From: Candidatus Metalachnospira gallinarum | Lineage (GTDB): Bacteria > Bacillota > Clostridia > Lachnospirales > Anaerotignaceae | Direction: 5' to 3' | Length of the DNA stretch: 45,166 nucleotides | NCBI GenBank assembly: GCA_904378045.1 | Contig: CAJFHC010000019.1 | Span: 1 to 45,166 of the forward strand | In this document: positions 8,832 through 16,904 of the stretch, one piece after another | Layout: each line of letters starts with the position of its first letter | Numbering within the stretch: the stretch's first letter is position 1 | Program-made: the position numbers and the translations under genes | Notes under the pieces: model-generated | Databases searched by the model: none | Seen by the model: the letters and a program-made list of their open reading frames with translations, nothing else | What the model was told of the DNA's origin: nothing

Positions 8832-9806
8832 ATGAAAGAGATCGTAATTTCAAAAAACGACGGCGGACAGAGAGCCGACAAATTTTTAATTAAATATTTT
8901 TCTAAGGCTCCAAAGGGATTCGTCTATAAAATGCTGAGAAAAAAGAGAATAAAGCTCAACGGCTCAAGGGCTGAGGGCGGAGAAATGCTTGCCGAGGGCG
9001 ATCGTATACAAATGTATCTTTCCGATGAGACCATCGGAGGTTTCAGGGAGGAAAAAAGGATAAACCGTTCGGCGTCGCCGCTTTCGGTCATATATGAGGA
9101 CGAAAACATAATAGTGGCGGACAAGCCGGCCGGGACGCTCTCCCATGCGGAAAGTCCGGATGACAGAGATACGCTCATTGACAGAGTGCTTAGCTTTCTC
9201 AACGAAAAAGGCGAGTATGACCCCGGCAGGGAAAACTCGTTTGTACCGGCGCTTTGCAACAGACTGGACAGAAACACCAGCGGCATCGTTATAGCGGGAA
9301 AAACAGCCGAGGCGCTGAGACAGCTTAATGAAGCGGTAAAAAACAAGGATATAAAGAAATATTATCTTGCCCTTGTATGCGGTAAAATGGAAAATGGCGG
9401 AAGGCTTGAGGATTTTTACGAGAAGGATGGAAGCCTTAACAAAGCTAAAATAGGCGGGAAAACGGGAAAAAGGATAGCTACCGTATATTCTCCCGTAAAA
9501 ACAGCGGAAGGATATTCCCTTGCCGAGGCAGAACTTATTACCGGAAAGTCGCACCAGATAAGGGCGCACCTTGCGTCGGCGGGATTTCCCATAATAGGCG
9601 ACGTTAAATACGGAATAAAGGCGGATAATGACCGTTTCAGAAAAGCGACCGGCGTTAAAAGGCAGATGCTCCACGCCTACAGGCTCAGGCTTGGCGGACT
9701 GAGCGGCGAACTTGCATATCTGAACGGAAAAGAGTTTCGCTCCGATGTGCCGGAGGACTTCAAAAGAGCTGAAAAGGAAATATTCGGCGAGATTATCAGG
9801 TTGTAA
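8832..9806 (+). CDS. RluA-family 23S rRNA pseudouridine synthase with S4 domain
   Basis: A 324-residue protein that isomerises uridine to pseudouridine in RNA, most likely in 23S rRNA. An S4 RNA-binding domain occupies about residues 12-65 (RADKFLIKYF...MLRKKRIKLNG). The catalytic domain follows with CNRLDRNTSG, in which Asp146 is the catalytic aspartate, and KSHQIRAHLASAGFPIIGD near residue 240. The NRLDRNTSG variant is typical of the RluC/RluD-like enzymes of Bacillota. I chose ATG at 8832 because GGTGA precedes it and family alignment starts there. The target uridine cannot be assigned. The stop codon overlaps the -35 box of the walR promoter. Confidence 0.9.
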   Translation: MKEIVISKNDGGQRADKFLIKYFSKAPKGFVYKMLRKKRIKLNGSRAEGGEMLAEGDRIQMYLSDETIGGFREEKRINRSASPLSVIYEDENIIVADKPAGTLSHAESPDDRDTLIDRVLSFLNEKGEYDPGRENSFVPALCNRLDRNTSGIVIAGKTAEALRQLNEAVKNKDIKKYYLALVCGKMENGGRLEDFYEKDGSLNKAKIGGKTGKRIATVYSPVKTAEGYSLAEAELITGKSHQIRAHLASAGFPIIGDVKYGIKADNDRFRKATGVKRQMLHAYRLRLGGLSGELAYLNGKEFRSDVPEDFKRAEKEIFGEIIRL

Positions 9807-9829
9807 ATGTAATACGGATTTAGTATAAT
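9801..9829 (+). promoter_or_regulatory. Promoter of walRK
   Basis: TTGTAA (9801-9806), 17-base spacer and perfect TATAAT (9824-9829), 31 bases before walR. The -35 box includes the stop codon of the preceding gene. Confidence 0.75.
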
Positions 9830-9860
9830 TAAACAGAGATTTTGAGCTTGGAGGGATAAT

Positions 9861-10556
9861 ATGGCGCAGACGGTGCTTATTGTTGACGACGAGAAAAATA
9901 TAGTTAATATTATCGCTTTTAATCTTAAAAAAGAGGGATATGAGGTGCTTACGGCAGGCGACGGAGAGGAAGCCGTGGCCATAGCGGACGAGAAAAATCC
10001 GGATCTCATACTTCTGGATATAATGATGCCTAAAATGGACGGCTATGAAGCGTGCCGAAAAATAAGGGAAAAACATAATATGCCCATAATAATGCTTACA
10101 GCAAGAGCCGAGGAACTGGACAAGGTGCTCGGACTGGAAATGGGCGCCGATGATTATGTTACCAAGCCGTTTGGAACGAGAGAGCTTATCGCCAGAGTAA
10201 AAGCCAATTTGAGACGTTCCGTCATAAAGGGACAGGATGAGCAAAAGTCCGCGAATGTGCTGGAATTTAAAGGCCTTACCATCGATCTGGACAAATTCGA
10301 GGCCAGAAAGGGAGACAGAGTGCTGGAACTTACGTTCAGGGAGTTTGAGCTGCTCAAATTCCTCGCGCAGAACCTTACGCAGGTGTTCTCGAGGGAGACA
10401 CTGCTTGAAAAGGTATGGGGATATGAATATTACGGAGACGTAAGGACGGTTGACGTTACGGTCAGAAGGCTGAGAGAAAAACTGGAGGATAATCCGGGAA
10501 AACCCGTATACATACTTACGAAGCGCGGAGTAGGCTACTATTTCGGAGGAAATTAA
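9861..10556 (+). CDS. walR: Response regulator WalR (OmpR/PhoB family)
   Basis: A 231-residue two-component regulator. The receiver domain (about 1-120) has the acidic pair Asp9/Asp10, phospho-acceptor Asp53 (LILLDIMMPKMDG) and Lys102 (VTKPF). The winged-helix DNA-binding domain (about 135-230) has LTFREFELLKFLA and VDVTVRRLREKLE. The identity as WalR/YycF, the essential regulator of cell-wall metabolism in low-GC Gram-positives, rests on its linkage with walK, yycH and yycI. GGAGGG precedes the ATG. Candidate target sites of the TGTWAH-N5 type lie at 12400-12438 and 20499-20515. Confidence 0.94.
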   Translation: MAQTVLIVDDEKNIVNIIAFNLKKEGYEVLTAGDGEEAVAIADEKNPDLILLDIMMPKMDGYEACRKIREKHNMPIIMLTARAEELDKVLGLEMGADDYVTKPFGTRELIARVKANLRRSVIKGQDEQKSANVLEFKGLTIDLDKFEARKGDRVLELTFREFELLKFLAQNLTQVFSRETLLEKVWGYEYYGDVRTVDVTVRRLREKLEDNPGKPVYILTKRGVGYYFGGN

Positions 10557-10566
10557 GGTGATTTGA

Positions 10567-12369
10567 TTGAGAAGCATTAAGTGGAGAATTATCGCCATGT
10601 ATCTTGGGCTGGTGCTCATAGTCATGATCGTTACCGGATCCTATATACTTATAAGTATGCAGAATACGGAAATAGACAAGGCAAGGGATCAGCTTGAGCT
10701 CTATGCCCAGAAGGTAAGTGAGCAGGTCGTGGAGAGCTATGACGAGGCGGATTTCCAGACCGGCCTTGAGCAGTTCACAAGGACAAGCTCCTCGGACAGC
10801 CAGATACAGGGAAACATCATAAATGAATACTGCGAGACGGTGGCTTCCACAGCCGTGTCCCAGCCGCCTTTCCCCAGCTACAACAATTCGGTCGTTATGA
10901 TGGCCATATCCGGGGAAACGGGCTTTGACGAATCAAGGGAGGATCCTGAGACGGATACTACATGGATATGCTACGCTTCGCCGGCGCTGACCATAAACGG
11001 TGAGGTAAAATATGTCGTTTACGCCAGAATGAACGCTTCCGCCATGCAGGAGAGCCTTGCGCAGACGACACAGACGATCATTGTGGCGGTATTTCTCGCC
11101 CTTGTGCTTGCCGTTCTTATGGCCTATGTTTTCGCCAAGACGCTTACCGGCCCTATCCATCAGCTTACGGTCAAGGCAAAACTGCTTGCTGAGGGAGACC
11201 TTAAGCAGACGGTGGAGGTATATTCCGAGGATGAAATAGGTCAGCTTGCCGAGAGCTTCAACTACATGGCTTCGGAGCTCAACAAGACCGTAGGAGAGGC
11301 GTTCAGGGAGAAAAACAAGCTGGAGGCCATACTGCACAACATGACCGACGGAGTCATATCCTTTGATAAAAACGGCAATATAAGCCATGCCAATACGGTC
11401 GCGGCGGAAATGCTTGAGGTTGATAAGCTCGATTTTACCCTTGATACGTTCACCAGAAAATATGACCTTGAACTGGACGAGCAGGGAAGGGACGTGGAGG
11501 ACGGAATGGCCGTTCAGCTCCAGTATACGTTCCCGGTTGGAGAAAAATATATAAACGCCAGCTTTTCACCATATTTTAACGAGACCGAGGAGATCGAGGG
11601 AATAGTCGTCGTTCTTCAGGATATCACGAAGCAGAAAAAGCTGGACAATATGCGTAAGGAATTTGTGGCAAATGTATCCCACGAGATGAGAACGCCCCTT
11701 ACGACCATAAAAAGCTATACGGAGACGCTTATGTACGGAGCTCTTGAGGAAAAGGATATGGCGATGGAGTTCCTCAACATAATAAACACGGAGACGGACA
11801 GAATGTCATTCCTCGTAAGGGATCTTCTTCAGCTTTCAAGGTTTGATAACAAACAGGTGCAGTTCAAATTCTCAAAGGTATATATAAATGAATTTATAAG
11901 CGAAAACGTAAGGCAGAACAAAATACATGCCGAAAATAAAAAGCAGAATCTCATACTCGAGCTTTGGCCGGACGACAACGCCTATGTGGTAGCAGACAGG
12001 GACAGGGTCAACCAGGTAATAAACAACATAACGACCAACGCCATAAAATACAGCCCCGAAGGAGCCACAATAAGGATCTACGTTACCGAGGACAAGACAT
12101 ATTATAAAATAAACGTCTCGGACACGGGTATGGGTATATCAAAAGAAGATCTGCCGAGAATATTCGAGAGGTTCTACAGAGTCGATAAGGCCAGAAGCCG
12201 CGCGATGGGCGGCACCGGACTGGGTCTTGCCATCGCCAAGGAGATCATGGAGGGCCATGACGGAAAGCTGACGGCTGAAAGCGAGTACGGAAAGGGAACG
12301 ACCATGACCATGTGGTTTATGAAAAATCAAGATAATAAGATAAATTTTGACCACGATGATTTTGAGTGA
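10567..12369 (+). CDS. walK: Sensor histidine kinase WalK
   Basis: A 600-residue membrane kinase partner of WalR. Segments in order: TM1 (about 8-30), an extracytoplasmic sensor of about 140 residues, TM2 (about 171-191), HAMP (192-244), PAS (about 260-355), HisKA with phospho-acceptor His372 (NVSHEMRTPLT), and HATPase with the N box around NNITTNAIKYSPEG, DTGMGIS and GGTGLGLAIAKEI. The start is TTG at 10567, with AAGGTGAT a few bases upstream, and there is no better ATG. Ten bases separate it from walR, so the two are co-transcribed. Confidence 0.94.
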   Translation: MRSIKWRIIAMYLGLVLIVMIVTGSYILISMQNTEIDKARDQLELYAQKVSEQVVESYDEADFQTGLEQFTRTSSSDSQIQGNIINEYCETVASTAVSQPPFPSYNNSVVMMAISGETGFDESREDPETDTTWICYASPALTINGEVKYVVYARMNASAMQESLAQTTQTIIVAVFLALVLAVLMAYVFAKTLTGPIHQLTVKAKLLAEGDLKQTVEVYSEDEIGQLAESFNYMASELNKTVGEAFREKNKLEAILHNMTDGVISFDKNGNISHANTVAAEMLEVDKLDFTLDTFTRKYDLELDEQGRDVEDGMAVQLQYTFPVGEKYINASFSPYFNETEEIEGIVVVLQDITKQKKLDNMRKEFVANVSHEMRTPLTTIKSYTETLMYGALEEKDMAMEFLNIINTETDRMSFLVRDLLQLSRFDNKQVQFKFSKVYINEFISENVRQNKIHAENKKQNLILELWPDDNAYVVADRDRVNQVINNITTNAIKYSPEGATIRIYVTEDKTYYKINVSDTGMGISKEDLPRIFERFYRVDKARSRAMGGTGLGLAIAKEIMEGHDGKLTAESEYGKGTTMTMWFMKNQDNKINFDHDDFE

Positions 12370-12399
12370 CAATATGGCTGACGCCATATAGAAAATAAT

Positions 12400-12454
12400 T
12401 GTAACTTAAAGGTAAGCTGCGCGTAATATGACTGTAACATTGAGTATATATAAT
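12400..12454 (+). promoter_or_regulatory. WalR-type box array and promoter inside the wal operon
   Basis: Four half-sites start exactly 11 bases apart: TGTAAC (12400), GGTAAG (12411), CGTAAT (12422) and TGTAAC (12433). They fit the WalR consensus TGTWAH-N5-TGTWAH with mismatches in the middle two. Ten bases after the last one comes a perfect TATAAT (12449-12454), with no recognisable -35. That spacing is how PhoB-family regulators activate promoters. It sits between walK and the secreted-protein gene. Confidence 0.7.
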
Positions 12455-12526
12455 ATACTTACTGGAGTTATACGGCGCGGCGGACGTTGTTCTCCGCTGT
12501 GACTATTGTCAAAGGAGGCGCGTTTT

Positions 12527-12991
12527 ATGAGAAAAATTAAATTATTTGCTATTCTCACAGTTATGCTGACGATGCTTATCTCTGTTAACGCGTTTGCCGC
12601 AGTTTATGATGGAGAACCCGGACTCATAGAGATCACGGGAGGAATAGATATGGAAAGCGAGTATGAATCCACGTTTGACGATACCCGTACCATTACGGGA
12701 AGAGCCGAAAGGGGCTCGGTGATCGTCATAGAGGTATATGTGGAGGATGACAATAACGGGCTTTCCGTGGCGGAGACCAAGGAAATAAAGGTCGGAGTGA
12801 GCGGATACTTTTCCACGAGCGTTGACCTTTATGAAGGCGAGAACTATATCGTTATAACAAACGAAGGTGAAGACGCCAGAATTGCGGCGGTTATAAAGAG
12901 AAAAAGCGAAGAAATAAAGGCAAGGCTCGAGAGGGGAGAATATTCCACCGATTCGGCGATGGCGCCTTTTATTCCGTTTTCTGTGGACTGA
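12527..12991 (+). CDS. Small secreted protein with Ig-like fold, wal operon
   Basis: A 154-residue protein with a clear signal peptide (MRKIKLFAILTVMLTMLISVNAFA, cleavage near residue 25). The mature part has alternating strands with GRAERGSVIVIEVYVED and GYFSTSVDLYEGENYIVITN, resembling bacterial Ig-like or glucodextranase-B type domains that present a ligand surface outside the cell. The last 40 residues are charged and helical, ending in a hydrophobic tail. ATG at 12527 is chosen because AGGAGG precedes it, and an upstream in-frame start would spoil the signal peptide. It lies between walK and yycH, downstream of the WalR-like array, so a cell-envelope role under WalR control is inferred. 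No specific function is recognised. Confidence 0.85.
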   Translation: MRKIKLFAILTVMLTMLISVNAFAAVYDGEPGLIEITGGIDMESEYESTFDDTRTITGRAERGSVIVIEVYVEDDNNGLSVAETKEIKVGVSGYFSTSVDLYEGENYIVITNEGEDARIAAVIKRKSEEIKARLERGEYSTDSAMAPFIPFSVD

Positions 12992-13016
12992 ATAATATAA
13001 ATCAAGCGGTGATTGT

Positions 13017-14393
13017 ATGAAGTATAATAAATTGACGGATATCGCCATATTTGTGCTTGTCGCCGCGGCTGTGTTTCAGACTGGAAAGTTATGGCTTGGG
13101 AATACCGACAGCCATAACTTTTTTTATTCTCTCTATTCTTCCCAAAGCGGGCAGATAAGAGAGACAGACAGCGACTATGACGTAATTGAGCCTGAAAAAA
13201 CGGTCGTGGGCTACGGCAATAGAAAATTCAATATGCTTTATTCCGACGGAGGGGAGGCCTCTGTCACTGCTCTCAGCGAAAAGGTAGTAGGCGATGTTTT
13301 GAGAAACGGAAGCTACGAATCGACATCAGGTATAAGCTGGGCCGACTACATAGAAGGCAAGGCGGTAATAATGGAATACGCCTTTTATATGTCGCCGAGG
13401 GAATATATAAGGGGCTACGGAGTAAATAACGACGATTTCCTTAATAATGTGAGAAGCATAAATTATATAGTGGTAGTTCCGGGAAGCGGCAGTTCGGAAA
13501 CGACATACTGCTACTTTATAGACAGCGGAATGGACGAGGCTCACCTGTTTACTCTTACGGGAGCGGAGTCTTCGCCGGAACTGTATAACACAATACAGAA
13601 TATGCAATATTCCGGAGACGGCAGGATAGATTACATATCCACCGTTCAGAGCGGGCTCAACATTTTCGACAGCATTTATGTTCCCCAGTGGACCGACGGC
13701 GAGTATGTTTACAACGCCGTATACGCTGAGGATCCGTTTGACGATGGAAACGGCGGTATCGACGGAGAAAAATTAGGGGACTGTGTCAATAATTTCTTTG
13801 ACAATTATGTCTCCGGAGGAACTTATGTCAATAATGTCTATACGTTTACAAACGAGAACGTGGTTGTTAAATTTTATGAGAATGGAGTGCTGGAATACTA
13901 CGATTACGGCACCGGTACGGAGACTTCCGAGCAGACCCTTGCGGAAGCGTATACCATAAGTCAGGATTTCCTTAAAAACGACAGATACATAAGGAACGAT
14001 ATATATCTTTCCGGAGCGGAAACAAGGAACGATGGACTCGCGCTTTACTATGACTACGCCGTTGACGATATTCCGATAAGGATCTCGGAGCAGGCCGCCT
14101 CAGACATGGGAATGAATCACGCCATAGAGGTAGTCGTGTCCAACGGCGGAGTAAAAAGATACAAAAGATATACGGCGGAGTTCAAAAAGGACGAGAATAC
14201 GACCGCAGCCATAAACGTGGATATGATCTCCGCCTGGGACGACGCGATTATGAGCTACAGCGGAAGCGAGCCGGTCACGTCGGTTGAGGATATGTCCATA
14301 GGATATTATCTGGAAAACGACGAGAGCGACCTGTTTATCAAATGGTTCACATCGGTAAACGGCGCTGAAATCGTCGGCGAAACATATAAATGA
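13017..14393 (+). CDS. yycH: YycH-like regulator of WalRK
   Basis: A 458-residue protein with one N-terminal membrane anchor (about residues 8-25) and a large extracytoplasmic part rich in Tyr, Asp and Gly. In Bacillus and Staphylococcus YycH interacts with WalK at the membrane and tunes its activity. The sequence itself is poorly conserved, and the call rests on membrane topology, size and position just before yycI. It starts 25 bases after the secreted-protein gene and ends 10 bases before the yycI start, so translation is likely coupled. Confidence 0.8.
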   Translation: MKYNKLTDIAIFVLVAAAVFQTGKLWLGNTDSHNFFYSLYSSQSGQIRETDSDYDVIEPEKTVVGYGNRKFNMLYSDGGEASVTALSEKVVGDVLRNGSYESTSGISWADYIEGKAVIMEYAFYMSPREYIRGYGVNNDDFLNNVRSINYIVVVPGSGSSETTYCYFIDSGMDEAHLFTLTGAESSPELYNTIQNMQYSGDGRIDYISTVQSGLNIFDSIYVPQWTDGEYVYNAVYAEDPFDDGNGGIDGEKLGDCVNNFFDNYVSGGTYVNNVYTFTNENVVVKFYENGVLEYYDYGTGTETSEQTLAEAYTISQDFLKNDRYIRNDIYLSGAETRNDGLALYYDYAVDDIPIRISEQAASDMGMNHAIEVVVSNGGVKRYKRYTAEFKKDENTTAAINVDMISAWDDAIMSYSGSEPVTSVEDMSIGYYLENDESDLFIKWFTSVNGAEIVGETYK

Positions 14394-14403
14394 GGTGAAG
14401 GCG

Positions 14404-15312
14404 TTGGATTGGAGAAAGGCTAAAAAAATAATAATTTTGATGCTTATTATCATTAACGCGGCGCTGTTTGTGGCCAACAGGTATTATAACAATGACTACA
14501 GGGTTACTCAGTCTGAGGAAGAAGCCGTGTACCGTCTGCTTTCAAAAAACGGCATCGGAATATATACGGATATAATAAGCGAGTACCAACCCATGAGACA
14601 GCTTGACGTCACTGTTTCGCCGCCCGATTTGGACAACCTTAGAAACATGTTTTTTGAGGATGACGAGAATGTGGAGACAGAGATAGAGTTTGACCAGTCG
14701 ATACTCAGAAGCTATTCCGCCGAGCTCATAGCGGAAGACAGCGGATTTTTCTACAGCTGCCCGACGGGAAAGGGAGAGACGGACGGATTCGGCACCGAGG
14801 CGGCAAGAAGGCTGGCCGACAGCTTTATCAGTAAAATGGGCGGAAGCTACTCAAACTATGTCCTTGACAGAATAACATACAAAAACGGCGGATATCAGCT
14901 TGAATACTACGAGTATTACAGAGGGATAAAGGTATTTTGCAATTACTGCGAGTTTTTCATTGACGACAGCGGCATAAAGACGGTTGAGTCGGAAAATTAC
15001 GAGATAAACGGTTTCTCCGGCGAGAACCGTGAGATATGCGCGTCAACGGAGGCTCTTCTTACATATATATACAGCAATAACGGCGTTGATAAAACAGGGG
15101 TATTCATTGAGGATATCGAGCTTGGCTATGATTTCAGAGCGTCGGAGAGCGTTGTCGGCGGGTCAAGGATAACGCTTGTTCCCTGCTATTATATATATTT
15201 GATAAACTCCGACGAGCCCTTTGCCGTTTACGCCTATGATAATACGGTAAAAACTATGGATGACGCTCTAACGGCGGATCAGACGACGGAAACGGATATT
15301 TTGGTTCAATAA
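14404..15312 (+). CDS. yycI: YycI-like regulator of WalRK
   Basis: A 302-residue protein with a single N-terminal transmembrane segment (about 7-26) and an extracytoplasmic region like that of YycH. I place the start at TTG 14404, because GAGGTGA lies five bases upstream and the resulting MDWRKAKK matches the MDWxKxK start typical of YycI; GTG at 14395 overlaps the Shine-Dalgarno sequence. YycI and YycH form a complex with WalK in relatives. It is the last gene of the operon and is followed by a strong terminator. The usual next gene yycJ is absent here. Confidence 0.82.
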   Translation: MDWRKAKKIIILMLIIINAALFVANRYYNNDYRVTQSEEEAVYRLLSKNGIGIYTDIISEYQPMRQLDVTVSPPDLDNLRNMFFEDDENVETEIEFDQSILRSYSAELIAEDSGFFYSCPTGKGETDGFGTEAARRLADSFISKMGGSYSNYVLDRITYKNGGYQLEYYEYYRGIKVFCNYCEFFIDDSGIKTVESENYEINGFSGENREICASTEALLTYIYSNNGVDKTGVFIEDIELGYDFRASESVVGGSRITLVPCYYIYLINSDEPFAVYAYDNTVKTMDDALTADQTTETDILVQ

Positions 15313-15331
15313 GTAAATAAGAAAAACGCAG

Positions 15332-15377
15332 GGCTTTCTTCGGCTTATATACAGGCAGCCGGGGGAAGCCTTTTTTC
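15332..15377 (+). terminator. Terminator of the wal operon
   Basis: Thirteen-pair stem with three G-T wobbles (15332-15344 with 15358-15370), then TTTTTT. Confidence 0.9.
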
Positions 15378-15431
15378 GGCCGTGAATGTAAAATAGAGGC
15401 GCCGGCCTTAATATAATAGTAATATCGCTTA

Positions 15432-15460
15432 TTGCCATAATAAAAAAGCAGTGATATAAT
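15432..15460 (+). promoter_or_regulatory. Promoter of glmM-glmS
   Basis: TTGCCA (15432-15437), 17-base spacer and perfect TATAAT (15455-15460). A leader of about 70 bases follows. Confidence 0.75.
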
Positions 15461-15538
15461 AATACAGATTAAGCAATGTTAAAATGTGATATTTATATAT
15501 AAAATTTTAAACGGAATGTTTGGAGAGGACATTGATAT

Positions 15539-16888
15539 ATGGGGAAACTTTTTGGCACCGATGGTGTTAGAGGTGTGGCTAACACTGAATTGACGGGTCG
15601 ACTCGCCTTTGAGCTTGGAAGGGCGGGAGCCTATGTTTTAACTAAGGAAACTTATCATACGCCGAGGATTCTTGTCGGAATGGACACAAGGATATCCGGA
15701 GATATGCTTGAGGCGGCGCTTACGGCAGGTATATGTTCCGTGGGAGCGCATGCAGTGCTCGCCGGAATTGTGCCTACTCCGGCGGTGGCTTATCTTGTAA
15801 GAAAATACAGACTGGATGCGGGAATAGTAATATCGGCGTCCCATAATCCCGTGGAGTACAACGGAATTAAATTTTTCAATAACGAAGGATATAAGCTCAG
15901 GGACGACCTTGAGGAAATGATCGAGGAAATAGTGCTTTCCGATAAGGATGATCTTCCTAAGCCGACCGGCGAGCTCATAGGAACAAAAAGCATAGCGGAG
16001 GAAGCGCTGGACGATTATATCGATTTTCTCACGTCCACCGGAAAGGTCAGCTTCAAAGGCATAAAGGTGGCTATTGACTGCGCCAACGGAGCGTCATATA
16101 AGGCCGCTCCCATAGCCCTTCTCAATCTTGGAGCGGAACTCTGCATTATACATAACGAGCCGGACGGAAACAACATCAATAAAAACTGCGGCTCAACGCA
16201 TATAGAGTCGCTTTGTGAGCTTGTGAGAGAAAATAACGCCGACATAGGTTTTGCCTTTGACGGAGACGCCGACAGATGTCTCGCCGTGGATGAAAACGGA
16301 GAGCTAATAGACGGAGACAAAATACTTGCCATCTGCGGACTTTATCTCAAGGAAAAGGACAGACTTCCCGGAGATACCGTTGTAGGAACTGTCATGAGCA
16401 ACATGGGACTTTCCGTTATGGGCGGCAAATACGGCATACATATAGAGCAGGCCGGAGTCGGAGACAGATATGTCATCGAGAAAATGCTTGAGGGCGGATA
16501 TTCCCTCGGCGGAGAACAGTCGGGGCATATAATATTCCATGACTATAACACTACGGGAGACGGAATAATAACGGCCATACAGATGCTCACTGTGCTCAAG
16601 GAAAGAGGATGCAAGGCAAGCGAGCTTGCCAAAATAATGGATGTATATCCGCAGGTGCTTGTAAACGCCCAGATAAAGAACGAGAACAAAAACAGATATA
16701 TGGAAAACCCAGAGGTCAGGAAGGCTGTTGAGGAGCTTGAAAAGAAATTTGAGGGCGAGGGACGCGTCCTTATAAGACCCAGCGGAACTGAGCCCCTTGT
16801 CAGAGTAATGATAGAGGGCAAGGATATAGAGCAGATGCGCGCTGACGCCGAAAAACTCGCGCAGATAATAGAGCGCAACCTGATGTAA
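15539..16888 (+). CDS. glmM: Phosphoglucosamine mutase
   Basis: GlmM converts glucosamine-6-phosphate to glucosamine-1-phosphate on the path to UDP-GlcNAc for peptidoglycan. The 449-residue protein starts MGKLFGTDGVRGVAN, the family signature. The phosphoserine loop ISASHNP places the catalytic serine at 101. The metal-binding loop DGDADRC lies near 240, the sugar-binding GEQSGH near 325, and the phosphate-binding RPSGTEP near 410. It is 16 bases upstream of glmS, so two consecutive steps are made from one transcript. Confidence 0.97.
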   Translation: MGKLFGTDGVRGVANTELTGRLAFELGRAGAYVLTKETYHTPRILVGMDTRISGDMLEAALTAGICSVGAHAVLAGIVPTPAVAYLVRKYRLDAGIVISASHNPVEYNGIKFFNNEGYKLRDDLEEMIEEIVLSDKDDLPKPTGELIGTKSIAEEALDDYIDFLTSTGKVSFKGIKVAIDCANGASYKAAPIALLNLGAELCIIHNEPDGNNINKNCGSTHIESLCELVRENNADIGFAFDGDADRCLAVDENGELIDGDKILAICGLYLKEKDRLPGDTVVGTVMSNMGLSVMGGKYGIHIEQAGVGDRYVIEKMLEGGYSLGGEQSGHIIFHDYNTTGDGIITAIQMLTVLKERGCKASELAKIMDVYPQVLVNAQIKNENKNRYMENPEVRKAVEELEKKFEGEGRVLIRPSGTEPLVRVMIEGKDIEQMRADAEKLAQIIERNLM

Positions 16889-16904
16889 AAGGAGGTATCC
16901 GAAA

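Noticed and set aside
8964..10625. Long minus-strand open frame (over 500 codons) opposite the pseudouridine synthase and walR
   Set aside because: It is antisense to two clearly conserved genes, has no family motif and no ribosome binding site; it results from codon bias of the real genes.
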